A stretch of 58,843 nucleotides of DNA, from contig CAQWMM010000008.1 of assembly GCA_948907985.1 (NCBI GenBank), forward strand, positions 1-58,843, given 5' to 3'. The translations under genes were made by a program, and so were the position numbers. This document shows positions 1 through 8,767 of this stretch, one piece after another. A model generated the notes under the pieces. That model did no database searches and was not told the DNA's origin. It saw only the letters and a program-made list of their open reading frames with translations. The first letter of the stretch is position 1; each line of letters starts with the position of its first letter. This stretch comes from an uncultured Bacillota bacterium (GTDB lineage: Bacteria > Bacillota > Dehalobacteriia > UBA4068 > UBA4997).

Positions 1-221
1 CTACCTTGCTGGGGCGGGATTCGGTCAGCCGCGGCGTGGAAATTATCGAAAAAGATGACAGCTTGCAGGTGAATGTCTATATTATTGTGGGCTATGGCAT
101 AAAAATTTCGGAGATTGCCAACAACGTAATTCAAAGAATACAATACAATGTTCATGAATATCTGGGCCTGGAGCTGGATAATATCACTCTGGTTGTGCAG
201 GGCGTGCGCATCTTGGACTAA
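1..221 (+). CDS. Asp23/Gls24 family protein, C-terminal part (gene starts before the window)
   Basis: The frame is open from the first base, so only the last 73 or so residues are present. They contain the alternating beta/alpha pattern of the Asp23/Gls24 (YloU) family: a VNVYIIVGYG strand, the helix KISEIANNVIQRIQYNV and the terminal strand ITLVVQGVRILD. Family members are small cytoplasmic proteins tied to envelope stress, with no known enzyme activity. The stop codon is 12 bases before the fakA start and overlaps its ribosome binding site, so the two genes are translationally close. The same yloU-yloV order is standard in Bacillota. The identification is good even though the N-terminus is missing. 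Confidence 0.85.
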   Translation, partial: TLLGRDSVSRGVEIIEKDDSLQVNVYIIVGYGIKISEIANNVIQRIQYNVHEYLGLELDNITLVVQGVRILD

Positions 222-233
222 GGAGGAAGTCGT

Positions 234-2021
234 TTGAGTAAGCTATTGAATGCAGGCGAATTTACTGCTTTTTTCATCGGCGCGTCGGCCAATCTGACAG
301 CGAATAAAGAGCAGATAAACGCGCTGAATGTTTTCCCGGTTCCGGATGGCGATACCGGCACCAACATGGGGCTGACCATGAGTTCGGCCGTTAAGGATCT
401 GGCGGCGGCGCCGGAACCGCTTGCTATCCCCAAGGCGGCTGAAAAACTGGCGCATGGCGCTTTGCTGGGCGCCAGAGGCAATTCAGGCGTGATTTTGAGC
501 CAAATTCTGCGCGGTTTTTCCCAGGGGCTGGAGGGCTGCGCGCAGGTTGGCGCGGCTGATTTTGCCCGCGCCATGCAAAAAGGGGTGGAGCTGGCCTATA
601 AATCCGTTATGCGCCCGGTGGAGGGGACGATCTTAACGGTTACCCGCAAAATGGCGGACGCCGCCAATGACGCAGTGGCGGTGGATTCGGCCATGGACGT
701 GGAAAATTTGCTGGATTTGATGTTACAGCATGGGCATCAGGCGTTGGCCAACACCCCCAACCAGTTGCTGGCGCTGAAACAGGCCGGCGTTGTGGATTCG
801 GGCGGCAGCGGCTTGATTGCGATTTTTGAGGGTGGGCTTCGGGCCTTGCGTGGCGAAAAATTTGAAATGCCCCTGCCGGTGGAGGGCAAGGCGGATTTCA
901 CCAAACAGTCCGCGGCGGCCAGCCAGAGCGAAAAACCCTTTATCAATCATTACTGCACCGAGTTTTTTATCCATGGGCAGGGGATTGATGTGGAGGCTTA
1001 CCGCCGGCATTTGCAGAAAATGGGCGAAAGCCAGGTGATTGTGGGCAACGCCACAGTGGTGAAAACCCATATTCACACAGCTGATCCCGGAGCGGTTTTG
1101 AGTTATGCCCTGCAATTTGGCTCGCTGCATGACCTGAAGATTGACAATATGAAAGATCAGCACCGGGAAACCCTGCTGACCGAGGATGAGGCGGCGGCAA
1201 ATAACGGCGCGGTTGACGCGCCGATTGAGGATTTGCCGGTGGACGACTTGGCCGCTGCCGATAACAAAGGCGCCGCTTTGGCGGATGATACGCTGGATAA
1301 TGCTATGGCCGGTGCAGCCGGGGCTTTGGGCGAATTGCTGCCGGAAATGCCGGCGGCAGAGCTGCCCCTGTGCGGTGTGGTGGCGGTTTCTTCCGGCAGC
1401 GGTTTGGACCAGATCTTCAGCGAGATGGGCGTGGCCGCGCTGGTGAGCGGCGGCCAGAGCATGAACCCCAGCGCGGAGGATATTTTGCAGGCGATAAATA
1501 ACCTGCCGGCGCAGCAGGCGGTGATTTTGCCCAACAACGGCAATATTATTATGGCGGCTAATCAGGCCAGAGATTTGGCCGAAAAACCGGTGGTGGTGGT
1601 GAACAGCAAATTTATCACCCAGGGTATTGCAGCAATGATGAACTTTGATCCGGAAAGCGCGGCGGAGGAAAACGCCGCCGCCATGGAAGAGGCGGCCAGC
1701 ATTGTGCACAGCGGCCAGATTACTTATGCTGTGCGGGATTCACAATTTGACGGCCAGGAAATTCATGAGGGCGATATTCTGGCTTTGCTGGAGGGCAGTA
1801 TTGCGGTTGTTGAGCAGAATGTGGAGCAGGCCGTTTTGGAGTTGCTGCCCCAGATGTTTGACGACGATACCAGTTTGATTACGCTGCTTTACGGCGAGGG
1901 TGTGTCGGAGGACGAGGCTGTGCTGCTGGGCGAGGAGCTGGCAGAAAAATTCCCGGATTATGAAATAGAGGTGCAGTTGGGCGGCCAGGCTGTTTACCAC
2001 TATCTGATTGCGGTGGAATAA
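234..2021 (+). CDS. fakA: Fatty acid kinase catalytic subunit FakA (YloV, DhaL-like)
   Basis: 595 residues. FakA is the cytoplasmic ATP-dependent kinase that phosphorylates FakB-bound fatty acids before phospholipid synthesis. The N-terminal DhaL domain shows the metal/ATP motif PDGDTGTN at residues 37-44 and GARGNSGVILSQ at about 79-90. The C-terminal domain carries the FakA-family motif ILPNNGNIIMAANQA. The length is slightly above the usual 550, because of an acidic, alanine-rich low-complexity linker at about residues 318-365. The TTG start follows AGGAGG (222-227) by 6 bases; no ATG in the frame is as well placed. No FakB gene lies in the window. Confidence 0.93.
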   Translation: MSKLLNAGEFTAFFIGASANLTANKEQINALNVFPVPDGDTGTNMGLTMSSAVKDLAAAPEPLAIPKAAEKLAHGALLGARGNSGVILSQILRGFSQGLEGCAQVGAADFARAMQKGVELAYKSVMRPVEGTILTVTRKMADAANDAVAVDSAMDVENLLDLMLQHGHQALANTPNQLLALKQAGVVDSGGSGLIAIFEGGLRALRGEKFEMPLPVEGKADFTKQSAAASQSEKPFINHYCTEFFIHGQGIDVEAYRRHLQKMGESQVIVGNATVVKTHIHTADPGAVLSYALQFGSLHDLKIDNMKDQHRETLLTEDEAAANNGAVDAPIEDLPVDDLAAADNKGAALADDTLDNAMAGAAGALGELLPEMPAAELPLCGVVAVSSGSGLDQIFSEMGVAALVSGGQSMNPSAEDILQAINNLPAQQAVILPNNGNIIMAANQARDLAEKPVVVVNSKFITQGIAAMMNFDPESAAEENAAAMEEAASIVHSGQITYAVRDSQFDGQEIHEGDILALLEGSIAVVEQNVEQAVLELLPQMFDDDTSLITLLYGEGVSEDEAVLLGEELAEKFPDYEIEVQLGGQAVYHYLIAVE

Positions 2022-2072
2022 TATATTCTGGGGATTATTATATTGTTAATGAATAAATCAGTTGAATGATTG

Positions 2073-2096
2073 CAATGGCGCCCTGGGGCGCCATTG
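2073..2096 (+). terminator. GC-rich perfect hairpin between fakA and recG
   Basis: Two 11-base arms (2073-2083 and 2086-2096) are perfectly complementary around a 2-base centre, which in RNA gives a 10-bp stem with a tetraloop. No T-run follows, so it is not a classical Rho-independent terminator. It may attenuate or stabilise the transcript 32 bases before recG. Confidence 0.5.
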
Positions 2097-2127
2097 TTGC
2101 ATATTGTCGTAAATCAGGAGGGATTGT

Positions 2128-4449
2128 ATGGCGGCTTTAACCTCGCCGGGGCAGGCGGCGGCAATTTTTCAGGCAGAACAGCGGCAGGGATATTTGGACA
2201 GCAGCGTGTTGGGCGGCTTTGGCGATTGGCTGACGACGCAGGGCGTGGCCGAATTGGCGGCCCTGGGCCAGGAGTATACTGAGGCGGCGCTAAACCAACG
2301 TCCCCGGCTTTGGCAGCAGGCCAAAGAGGTTTGGCAGCGTCAGGCGGTAAACGCTTCGCCGCAAAATGTCCAGCCGGCAGCGCCCCGGGTGGGGGCCGCC
2401 GATTGTCTGCAAACCTCAATCGAATATTTGAAAGGCGTCGGCCCCAAGCGGGCGGTGCTGCTGCGGCGCTTGGGCATTTATAAAATTGCCGATCTTTTAT
2501 TTAACCGCCCGCGAGCCTATGAAAGCCGTCCCCAGCCGGTGGCCATCGGCGAATTGACGGCCTTTTCCGGCCAGTCCGGCGAACTTTGCGCGGTGCGCGG
2601 GCAAGTTATGGCGAAAACAGTTTTGCGCCCTAAGCGGGGGCTGACTATTTTAAAAGTAACCTTGAGTGATGGCAGCGGTCAGCTGGCGGCGGTTTGGTAT
2701 AATCAACAGCATTTGGATCCCAAATTGACGCCGGGCCTGCCAGTGCAGGTTTTTGGCAAGCTGGAGTGGCGTTTTGGCGGTTGGGAGCTGGCGGTGCAGG
2801 ACTATGAAATTTTGACGTCTGACAGCGAGCCGGCGCAGGGGGCCGAGCTGCTGCCGGTTTACGCGCTGACCGCTAATCTGAACCAAAAGGCGATGCGCCG
2901 CCTGGTGGCTACCGCCTGGGAAAAATACGCTAACTATCTGACGGATAGCCTGCCGCCTGACTTGTTGAGCCAGAACAATCTGTTGCCTCTGCGCCAGGCC
3001 TTGTTTTATCTGCATTTTCCGGAGGATGAGCAGCAGGTGGAACTGGGTCGGCAGCGTTTGGCTTATGAGGAGTTATTGGTAACCCAGCTGACGGTTTTAG
3101 CTAACCGCCTGCCGGATCAGGAGCAGCTGGTGGAGCGTCGCCCGGTGGGGGATATTTTGCCCCGGTTTTTGGCGGCTTTGCCCTATCAGCTGACCGGGGC
3201 GCAGCGCCGGGTGATTGACGAAATTTTGGCCGATCTGGCTAAGCCAGGTTTGATGCGCCGTCTGGTGCAGGGGGATGTTGGCTCGGGCAAAACGGTGGTG
3301 GCGGCGGCGGCTTTGTATCATAATTTTGTCGCCGGCCGCCAGGGGGCCTTAATGGCCCCGACGGAGATTTTGGCCGAGCAGCATTATCAGAATTTGCAGC
3401 CCCTGCTGACCGGGCTGGGCGCGCGGCTGGCGCTGCTGACGGGAGATACGCCGCCGGCAGAACGGCGGCAGGTTTTGGCGGAACTTGCGGCGGGCGGTTT
3501 GGATATTTTGGTAGGTACGCACGCCCTGTTTTCGGCTGATGTGGAATTTGCCCGCCTGGGGTTAGCCATTACGGATGAGCAGCACCGTTTCGGTGTAAAT
3601 CAGCGCAATTCTTTGCGCCAAAAGGGGGCGGCGGCTGATGTTTTGGTGTTGACGGCTACGCCGATCCCGCGCACGCTGGCGATGACCTTTTGCGGCGATT
3701 TGGCTGTTTCGGTAATCGACGAACTGCCCCCTGGCCGCCAGCCGATTGCCACCTATGCCGTCAGCTATGCTTTGGAGGCCCGGGCGCTGGCTTTTGTGCG
3801 GGCAGAATTGCAAAAAGGACGGCAGGCCTATATTGTCTGCCCGCTGGTTGAGGAAAACGAAACTCTGGAATTGGAATCGGCCATTCAGCTTACCGAACGT
3901 CTGCAAAGCCGAGAGTTTGCCGATTGCCGGGTGGCTCTGCTACACGGCAAAATGAAACCGCAGGAGAAAAGCGAGATTATGGCCGCTTTTGCCGCCGGAC
4001 AAATCCAGATTTTGGTGGCCACAACGGTTATCGAGGTGGGGGTTGACGTGCCAAACGCCACGGTGATGTTGATTCGGGACGCAGAACGCTTTGGGCTGGC
4101 TCAGCTGCACCAGCTGCGGGGACGCGTGGGGCGCGGTGGCGGGCAGAGTTATTGTATTCTGCTGAATAATGCGAAAAGCCGCGAGGCGCGTGAGCGGATT
4201 AAAATTTTAACCGAAAGCAGCGACGGCTTTGTGATTGCCGAGGCGGATCTGCGTTTGCGGGGGGCCGGCGAGTTGCTGGGCACCCGGCAAAGCGGCCTGG
4301 CGGCTCTGAAGTATGCCGATTTGGCTAAGGATCTGCGGTTGGTGGAGGCGGCGCGCCAGGATGCTTTGCGGCTGTTAGCGGACGGCGAATATTTGAAGTG
4401 GCCGCTGGCCGACGAGGTGCGGCGCAAATCAGAACTTTTGGAATCATAA
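2128..4449 (+). CDS. recG: ATP-dependent DNA helicase RecG
   Basis: 773 residues. RecG remodels stalled replication forks and branch-migrates Holliday junctions. Visible parts are the wedge/OB region from about residue 90 (IEYLKGVGPKRA, then GQVMAKTVL), Walker A GDVGSGKT at 382-389, the DEQH box at 483-486, the motif VLTATPIPRTLA and the C-terminal helicase motif QLRGRVGRG. The usual length is about 680-690; the excess is an N-terminal extension of about 88 residues without an obvious motif. The ATG follows AGGAGG (2118-2123). RecG follows the Asp23-FakA pair in many Bacillota. Confidence 0.96.
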   Translation: MAALTSPGQAAAIFQAEQRQGYLDSSVLGGFGDWLTTQGVAELAALGQEYTEAALNQRPRLWQQAKEVWQRQAVNASPQNVQPAAPRVGAADCLQTSIEYLKGVGPKRAVLLRRLGIYKIADLLFNRPRAYESRPQPVAIGELTAFSGQSGELCAVRGQVMAKTVLRPKRGLTILKVTLSDGSGQLAAVWYNQQHLDPKLTPGLPVQVFGKLEWRFGGWELAVQDYEILTSDSEPAQGAELLPVYALTANLNQKAMRRLVATAWEKYANYLTDSLPPDLLSQNNLLPLRQALFYLHFPEDEQQVELGRQRLAYEELLVTQLTVLANRLPDQEQLVERRPVGDILPRFLAALPYQLTGAQRRVIDEILADLAKPGLMRRLVQGDVGSGKTVVAAAALYHNFVAGRQGALMAPTEILAEQHYQNLQPLLTGLGARLALLTGDTPPAERRQVLAELAAGGLDILVGTHALFSADVEFARLGLAITDEQHRFGVNQRNSLRQKGAAADVLVLTATPIPRTLAMTFCGDLAVSVIDELPPGRQPIATYAVSYALEARALAFVRAELQKGRQAYIVCPLVEENETLELESAIQLTERLQSREFADCRVALLHGKMKPQEKSEIMAAFAAGQIQILVATTVIEVGVDVPNATVMLIRDAERFGLAQLHQLRGRVGRGGGQSYCILLNNAKSREARERIKILTESSDGFVIAEADLRLRGAGELLGTRQSGLAALKYADLAKDLRLVEAARQDALRLLADGEYLKWPLADEVRRKSELLES

Positions 4450-4554
4450 TTTAAAACAAAAATTTTTATTTTGTCTGTGGCAAAATCCCGACTTGCCGGG
4501 TGTATATATCAGACAGGCAAAATAAGTGTATAGTAAAAATGGAGGTATTTACAA

Positions 4555-5592
4555 ATGAAGAAAATGAGAATTGCCTGTGTAGCTCTGGCGCTGGCGGTTG
4601 GTTTGGGCTGCGGCGGCCAGGCCTGGGGCGCGGAACCAACGGAACCGGCGGCGCAGGCTGGGGCAACAATGGCGGTGGATATGGAACAGCGGATCCTGAC
4701 TGACCGGATACAGATTAGGCAGGTTGTTAATCAGGCCGACGAACATTATTTGCTGGCATCGGTGCCAAACGGTCAGACGCTGCGGCTGGATTTTGCAGTT
4801 GAAGGCGAGGAGGCCGCGCTGCTGGTGGACGCGCAGACCGGTATTACCGCGGACTGGGCGGCGGTGCAGGCGGGCGATTGGGTTATGTTGAATTACAGCC
4901 AGCGGCCGCAGGGCAACATCCTGCACTATCTGCTGCTGAATTTGCCGGAGGATTTGCCGAACGGCCTGTTTACGGTGGAGGATATGGCCGGTTTGCTGGA
5001 AAGCCGGATTTTGGTGGATAACGGCCGCCTGTGGGTGCGCCTGCCGAAAGGCGTTTGGCTGTATCCGGAAGAGTATTATGCGCTCTCGCTGGGGGTGGGG
5101 CATCAGGTTTTGCTGTGGTATGAGGTAGAAGACGACAGCCAGCAGCCGGCGCAGGCGCTAGCCAGCAAAATGTTGCATTTGTATTCGCCGCAGGAGATTT
5201 TGCAGCAGAAGCAGGACAAACAGCGCGCGGATATGTATTATAATGATTTGCAAACGCGGCATTTGCTGGTTAACGATGTGGAATTGCCGGACGTGGTGCG
5301 TTATGTGCATGGCGAGCCTTATCTGCCGCTGCGCCAAACGGCAGAAAACTGCGGCTTTACGGTGGAATGGCTTGCCGAGGATGAGGCGGCTATTTTGCAC
5401 AAAGGCGATTGGCAGGCCAGAGTTGTGCCCTATAAGGGCGTGTTTTGGCTGGCCGGGGGAGATGAGCAGGCCTATTATGGTTTGCCGCGCATTTATGACG
5501 ATACTATTTGCGTTCCGGCTGAATTATTTGAGATTTTTGGCGCGGATATTTCGGTATCCGGGCAGACAATGATTATTAATCTAACGAATTAA
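4555..5592 (+). CDS. Secreted protein with one novel repeat unit and a copper-amine-oxidase-N-like C-terminal domain
   Basis: 345 residues with a signal peptide (MKKMRIACVALALAVGLGCGG, cleavage probably after AWG-A near residue 26). Residues about 45-215 form a unit shared with the next gene: a QVVNQADEHYLL strand, LLVDAQTG, LYLL/LHYLLLNLP, then LLWYEVE. After the linker YYNDLQT comes a stretch resembling the copper amine oxidase N-terminal domain (PF07833): LPLRQTAENCGFTVEW and, near the end, VPAELFEIFGADISV. That domain is usually a wall or stalk module in Bacillota, not an oxidase. GGAGG at 4541-4545 supports the ATG. The function is unknown. Confidence 0.7.
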   Translation: MKKMRIACVALALAVGLGCGGQAWGAEPTEPAAQAGATMAVDMEQRILTDRIQIRQVVNQADEHYLLASVPNGQTLRLDFAVEGEEAALLVDAQTGITADWAAVQAGDWVMLNYSQRPQGNILHYLLLNLPEDLPNGLFTVEDMAGLLESRILVDNGRLWVRLPKGVWLYPEEYYALSLGVGHQVLLWYEVEDDSQQPAQALASKMLHLYSPQEILQQKQDKQRADMYYNDLQTRHLLVNDVELPDVVRYVHGEPYLPLRQTAENCGFTVEWLAEDEAAILHKGDWQARVVPYKGVFWLAGGDEQAYYGLPRIYDDTICVPAELFEIFGADISVSGQTMIINLTN

Positions 5593-5622
5593 AAAAGAGA
5601 AATTAAATGGAGGGATTAATTT

Positions 5623-7302
5623 ATGAAAAAAATCAGAATTTTTTGCGCGGCTTTGACGATTGCGGCGGTGGGCGCTTTGGGCGGCGTGGCTTTTGCGGCC
5701 GAACAGCCGCAATCTAAGCTGCCGGCGGAACTGCCGCAGACTAAAATTGAACAGACGGAACAAACGGCCAACCAGGTGGTGGAGCATATGCAAAGCGGTT
5801 ATGCCGAGGTTATGGAGATTTCGACAATCGAAATGGATTCGGAGTTTATAGTGGTTAAGCCGGAGGACGGGAGTTATCCGGAAATTCGGCTGAACATCGG
5901 CGCGGACAGCCGCCTGTTGGACAACAAAACCGGGCAGGAGGTTAAACTGGCGGATATTAAGACCGGCGACCGGATTTATGTTTATTATGATCTGGCGATG
6001 ACGCGCTCTATTCCGCCGCAGAGCTTTATGTATCTGCTGCTGACCGGGGTTGACGAGGGCACGCCCGCCCGGCTTTGGACGGTGGAAAGCTTTGAGGCCG
6101 ATGTCAGCGGCGATTTGGTGATTACCACCGATAACGGCGGCTTGCTGCTGCGCGTGCCCGAAAAAGCCTGGCAGGGCGGCGCGCCGGCCATGAAAGACGG
6201 CGAGCGTTTTTTGGCCTGGTATGATATAGTGGCGCTTTCCTATCCGGGGCAGGCGACGGCGGATCGGGCAATGCTGCTGCTCGAAACCACCGCGGCAACT
6301 TATGATGTTGTTGATACCGCGGCGGACGATACGACGGCGGAAACTCCGCTGGCCGCCAGCACGATTACCAAAACCGTAACGGTTAAAGAAGTGGTGAACA
6401 CTGCCGACGAGCAGTATGTTTTGGTGGAGCAGCCGGACGGAGCTGGCGATTTGCAGCTTAATTTTGCCGCTGCTGGCGAAAACGCGCTGTTGGTGGTGGA
6501 CGCGCAAACCGGCGTTAAGCTGGATTTGAGCAGTGTTCAGCCGGGCAGCCAGATTATGGTGAACCATAACGCCGCCACGACTTTCAGCCTGCCGCCGCAA
6601 AGCTGGCTGAATTATGCGCTGGTAAAGCTGGGCGATAATCCGCCGGCTGGTCTGTTCAAAATTGAGAAATTTGACGAGAATAATGATAGTGTGAACACCT
6701 TCAGATTTTTAACCAATAACGGCAGTTTGTGGATTACTTTTTCTTTTGAGTCGCTTAATGACGGTATGGATCATTTGTGGGGCTTGCAGGATTATGTGCT
6801 GGCCTGGTATGACGTAGTTATGGAGAGCGAACCGGCGCAGGCCGTTGCTGATAAAGTTATTGAGCTGACCGAGCCGGCGGAATACGCCCAAAAGGCACAC
6901 GCGGTTGAATGGAGAGAAAAATATTATAATGATCTGCAAACCAGCAAGCTGGTTCTGGGGGATCAGGTTTTCACCAACCAGATTAAATATGCAACCCATG
7001 GGGTGCCGTTGGTGCCGGCGCGGCTGGTGGCGGAACATTTGGGCTATGAAGTTTCCTGGAGCCCGTCCTTACAAGTTGCCAATCTGAATAACGGCCAGAT
7101 CCAGACTGATATCTTTGACGGCCAGGAGCAGTTTGTTTATTCCACGGCTATTCCCGGCGCGGTGGGTATGAGCGCGCCGACGCAGCTGGAATTTGACGGC
7201 CGCACCCGGATGTTTGACGATATTTTGTATGTGCCGGCGGAGCTGTTTGAAATGCTGGGGCATGAGGTCAGCGTTGACGGCGATACGATGACGATAAAAT
7301 AA
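5623..7302 (+). CDS. Secreted paralogue with two repeat units and a copper-amine-oxidase-N-like C-terminal domain
   Basis: 559 residues with a signal peptide ending near VAFA-A (residue 26). This is an extended version of the upstream protein: the unit found once there occurs twice here (about residues 50-230 and 245-425). Shared landmarks are LLDNKTGQ/LLVVDAQTG, IPPQSFMYLLL/LPPQSWLNYAL, FLAWYDIV/VLAWYDVV and QATADRAMLLLE/QAVADKVIELTE. The linker YYNDLQTS and the C-terminal domain (PLVPARLVAEHLGYEVSW, YVPAELFEMLGHEVSV) match the neighbour. The 30-base gap and shared order suggest tandem duplication and an operon. It is probably an exported surface protein; no enzyme motif is visible. Confidence 0.7.
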   Translation: MKKIRIFCAALTIAAVGALGGVAFAAEQPQSKLPAELPQTKIEQTEQTANQVVEHMQSGYAEVMEISTIEMDSEFIVVKPEDGSYPEIRLNIGADSRLLDNKTGQEVKLADIKTGDRIYVYYDLAMTRSIPPQSFMYLLLTGVDEGTPARLWTVESFEADVSGDLVITTDNGGLLLRVPEKAWQGGAPAMKDGERFLAWYDIVALSYPGQATADRAMLLLETTAATYDVVDTAADDTTAETPLAASTITKTVTVKEVVNTADEQYVLVEQPDGAGDLQLNFAAAGENALLVVDAQTGVKLDLSSVQPGSQIMVNHNAATTFSLPPQSWLNYALVKLGDNPPAGLFKIEKFDENNDSVNTFRFLTNNGSLWITFSFESLNDGMDHLWGLQDYVLAWYDVVMESEPAQAVADKVIELTEPAEYAQKAHAVEWREKYYNDLQTSKLVLGDQVFTNQIKYATHGVPLVPARLVAEHLGYEVSWSPSLQVANLNNGQIQTDIFDGQEQFVYSTAIPGAVGMSAPTQLEFDGRTRMFDDILYVPAELFEMLGHEVSVDGDTMTIK

Positions 7303-7318
7303 CAGCGCAGGAAAGAGA

Positions 7319-7358
7319 AAACCCCCTTTACCCAAAGTTTATCGGGTAAAGGGGGTTT
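7319..7358. terminator. Strong bidirectional terminator
   Basis: Perfect 15-bp stem (7319-7333 / 7344-7358) with a 10-base loop; the stem ends are AAA and TTT. It lies between the converging surface-protein gene and metQ and can serve both strands. Confidence 0.85.
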
Positions 7359-7372
7359 GGCTATGCGTTTAA

Positions 7373-8215
7373 TTAAAATACGGTTTGCACGTTGCCATTG
7401 TATGTTTCTTCAATAAAGGTTTTGGCGGTTTCGCTGCAAAGCGCCTCTGCCAGGGCTTTCAGCTTGGGATCGTCCTCTGTGCCTTCCTTAACGGCCAAAA
7501 CGTTAACATATAATGTGGCGGCCAGGGATTGATCGTCTTCAGCTGCCAGGGCGTCGGTGGCGGCGGACAGGTTGGCTTGCAGGGCATAGTTGCCGTTAAT
7601 AACCGCCATATCCAGATCGCTTAAAGAGCGAGGCAGCTGGGCAGCCTCCAACTCGCTGAACTGCAAGTTCTTCGGGTTATCAGTAATGTCATAAGGGGTG
7701 GCCTTGATGCCGGCTTCCGGGTTTAAGGTGATCAGACCGGCAGCTTCCAGCAGCAGCAAAGCGCGCGCCTCGTTGGTGGGATCGGCCGGGATACCGATGG
7801 TAGCGCCGTCGGCCAGTTCTTCCAGGCTGGCGGTTTTGCCGGGATACAGACCCATTGGTTCATAGTGAACGTCGGCAATAGCAACCAGATGTGTGCCGTT
7901 TTCTTCATTAAAATCGTTCATGTAAGTGATATGCTGGAAGTAGTTGGCGTCAATCTCACCGTTTTCCAAAGCGGTGTTGGGAATGATATAGTCGGTGTAT
8001 TCCTGTACCTGCAAATCATAGCCCTGTTCAGCCAAAGTGTCTTTCAAGGCGTTCAGAATTTCCTCATGGGGCGTGGGGCTGGCGCCAACCACAATCGGGG
8101 TAAGCTCGGCCTGTTGGTTACCGGCGTTGTTGCCGGTGGCTTTGTCGTCGCCGCAGCCGGCCGCAGCCAGCAATACCAGGCTTAATACCATTAACAGTGA
8201 AAACAGTTTCTTCAT
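7373..8215 (-). CDS. metQ: MetQ-type methionine-binding lipoprotein
   Basis: 280 residues of the NlpA/MetQ family, the extracytoplasmic D/L-methionine-binding component of the MetNIQ ABC importer. A lipobox ends at Cys21 (LAAAGC). Family motifs are GASPTPHEEIL, QEYTDYIIPNTALENGEIDANYFQH and IPADPTNEARALLLLE. An AGGAGGAAC ribosome binding site lies just upstream of the ATG. The gene is separated from metNI by about 1.8 kb containing a TPR-like gene and two small-peptide modules, so it must be transcribed independently. No SAM or T-box riboswitch is recognisable in the leader. Confidence 0.92.
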   Translation of the reverse strand: MKKLFSLLMVLSLVLLAAAGCGDDKATGNNAGNQQAELTPIVVGASPTPHEEILNALKDTLAEQGYDLQVQEYTDYIIPNTALENGEIDANYFQHITYMNDFNEENGTHLVAIADVHYEPMGLYPGKTASLEELADGATIGIPADPTNEARALLLLEAAGLITLNPEAGIKATPYDITDNPKNLQFSELEAAQLPRSLSDLDMAVINGNYALQANLSAATDALAAEDDQSLAATLYVNVLAVKEGTEDDPKLKALAEALCSETAKTFIEETYNGNVQTVF

Positions 8216-8372
8216 TATTTGTTCCTCCTAAAAATGAAATAAAAATTTTTAATAGCCTAATTATATAATATTACTGCCAAAAAAGCTAGTCTTTTAGTGT
8301 GAATTTCTGGTAAATATTTTATAAAACATTTTTATAAAAAGATATAGATTTTAATTATAAGCAACCCTGGCG

Positions 8373-8401
8373 TTGACAAAAATTGTTGTTTAATATATAA
8401 T
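8373..8401 (+). promoter_or_regulatory. Sigma-A promoter of small-peptide module A
   Basis: TTGACA (8373-8378) and TATAAT (8396-8401) with a 17-base spacer, a full consensus match. It drives a leader of about 190 bases before the 31-residue ORF at 8597. Confidence 0.88.
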
Positions 8402-8459
8402 GTAGGCAGGTTCCCCCTGGCAGGGAGCAGGCAAAGCTTAATAACGGTAGCACCAATGG

Positions 8460-8498
8460 GCATATACAATTTGTTTCAGTATAACAAATTGTATATGC
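8460..8498 (+). repeat. 16-bp perfect AT-rich hairpin in the module A leader
   Basis: The arms 8460-8475 and 8483-8498 are exact complements around a 7-base loop. Further downstream in the same leader, CTAAGTG/CACTTAG forms a second palindrome near 8552-8567. Modules B and C have shorter stem-loops at their transcript starts. Confidence 0.75.
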
Positions 8499-8596
8499 GG
8501 TATTAGTTCACACTAAGTTCAATCTGCGCTTTCAGCTTGATTTCACTAAGTGTTCACTTAGCGGTTGGCTAAAATCCCTCGAAAGGGGGTGAGGCT

Positions 8597-8692
8597 ATGT
8601 TGCGTGTTACTTTGACTATAAACATGGGAAAGTTCATTATTTCCATAGTGTTTAGAAAAAAGGACAACAAAACCGCCACTCGGGCGAAGTGA
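8597..8692 (+). CDS. 31-residue basic/hydrophobic peptide, putative type I toxin-like (module A)
   Basis: A short ORF beginning MLRVTLTINMGKFIISIVF and followed by a lysine/arginine-rich tail. The ribosome binding site GGGGGTGAGG lies 3 bases upstream of the ATG. The central hydrophobic stretch and basic tail resemble membrane-acting type I toxins, but the sequence matches no family I can name. The stop codon lies inside the terminator stem at 8669-8700. It is a diverged paralogue of the peptide at 9685 (shared M-R-V/I-S/T-F/L start, central isoleucine-rich segment and lysine-rich tail). Toxicity is inferred from layout only. Confidence 0.55.
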   Translation: MLRVTLTINMGKFIISIVFRKKDNKTATRAK

Positions 8693-8761
8693 CGGTTTTA
8701 GTCTGAAAAAAATCTAAAATCATAATTTCGGCCAGCCGTTTACCGGCATTGCCTAACTTGT
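8657..8761 (-). ncRNA. Predicted convergent antisense RNA of module A
   Basis: Extent inferred from the minus-strand promoter at 8768-8796 to the terminator and the T-run just beyond it (about 105 nt). It overlaps the last codons of the peptide mRNA. Its 5' part contains CGGCTGGCC, homologous to CGGTTGGCT in the sense leader, and a 9-codon mini-ORF starting MPVNGWP. Confidence 0.6.
8669..8700. terminator. Bidirectional terminator of module A overlapping the peptide stop codon
   Basis: Stem AAAACCGCCACT (8669-8680) with AGTGACGGTTTT (8688-8699), one C/A mismatch that becomes a G-U pair in the antisense transcript. A T-rich tract follows on both strands. Confidence 0.75.
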
Positions 8762-8767
8762 AGTTTT

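Noticed and set aside
723..1709. Long minus-strand open frame (328 codons) opposite fakA
   Set aside because: It is a shadow of the fakA codon pattern: no ribosome binding site, no protein-like motif, and fakA is beyond doubt.
8216..8372. Possible SAM or T-box riboswitch before metQ
   Set aside because: The leader on the minus strand is AT-rich and lacks the conserved helices of either class; metN also has a leader of only about 40 bases.
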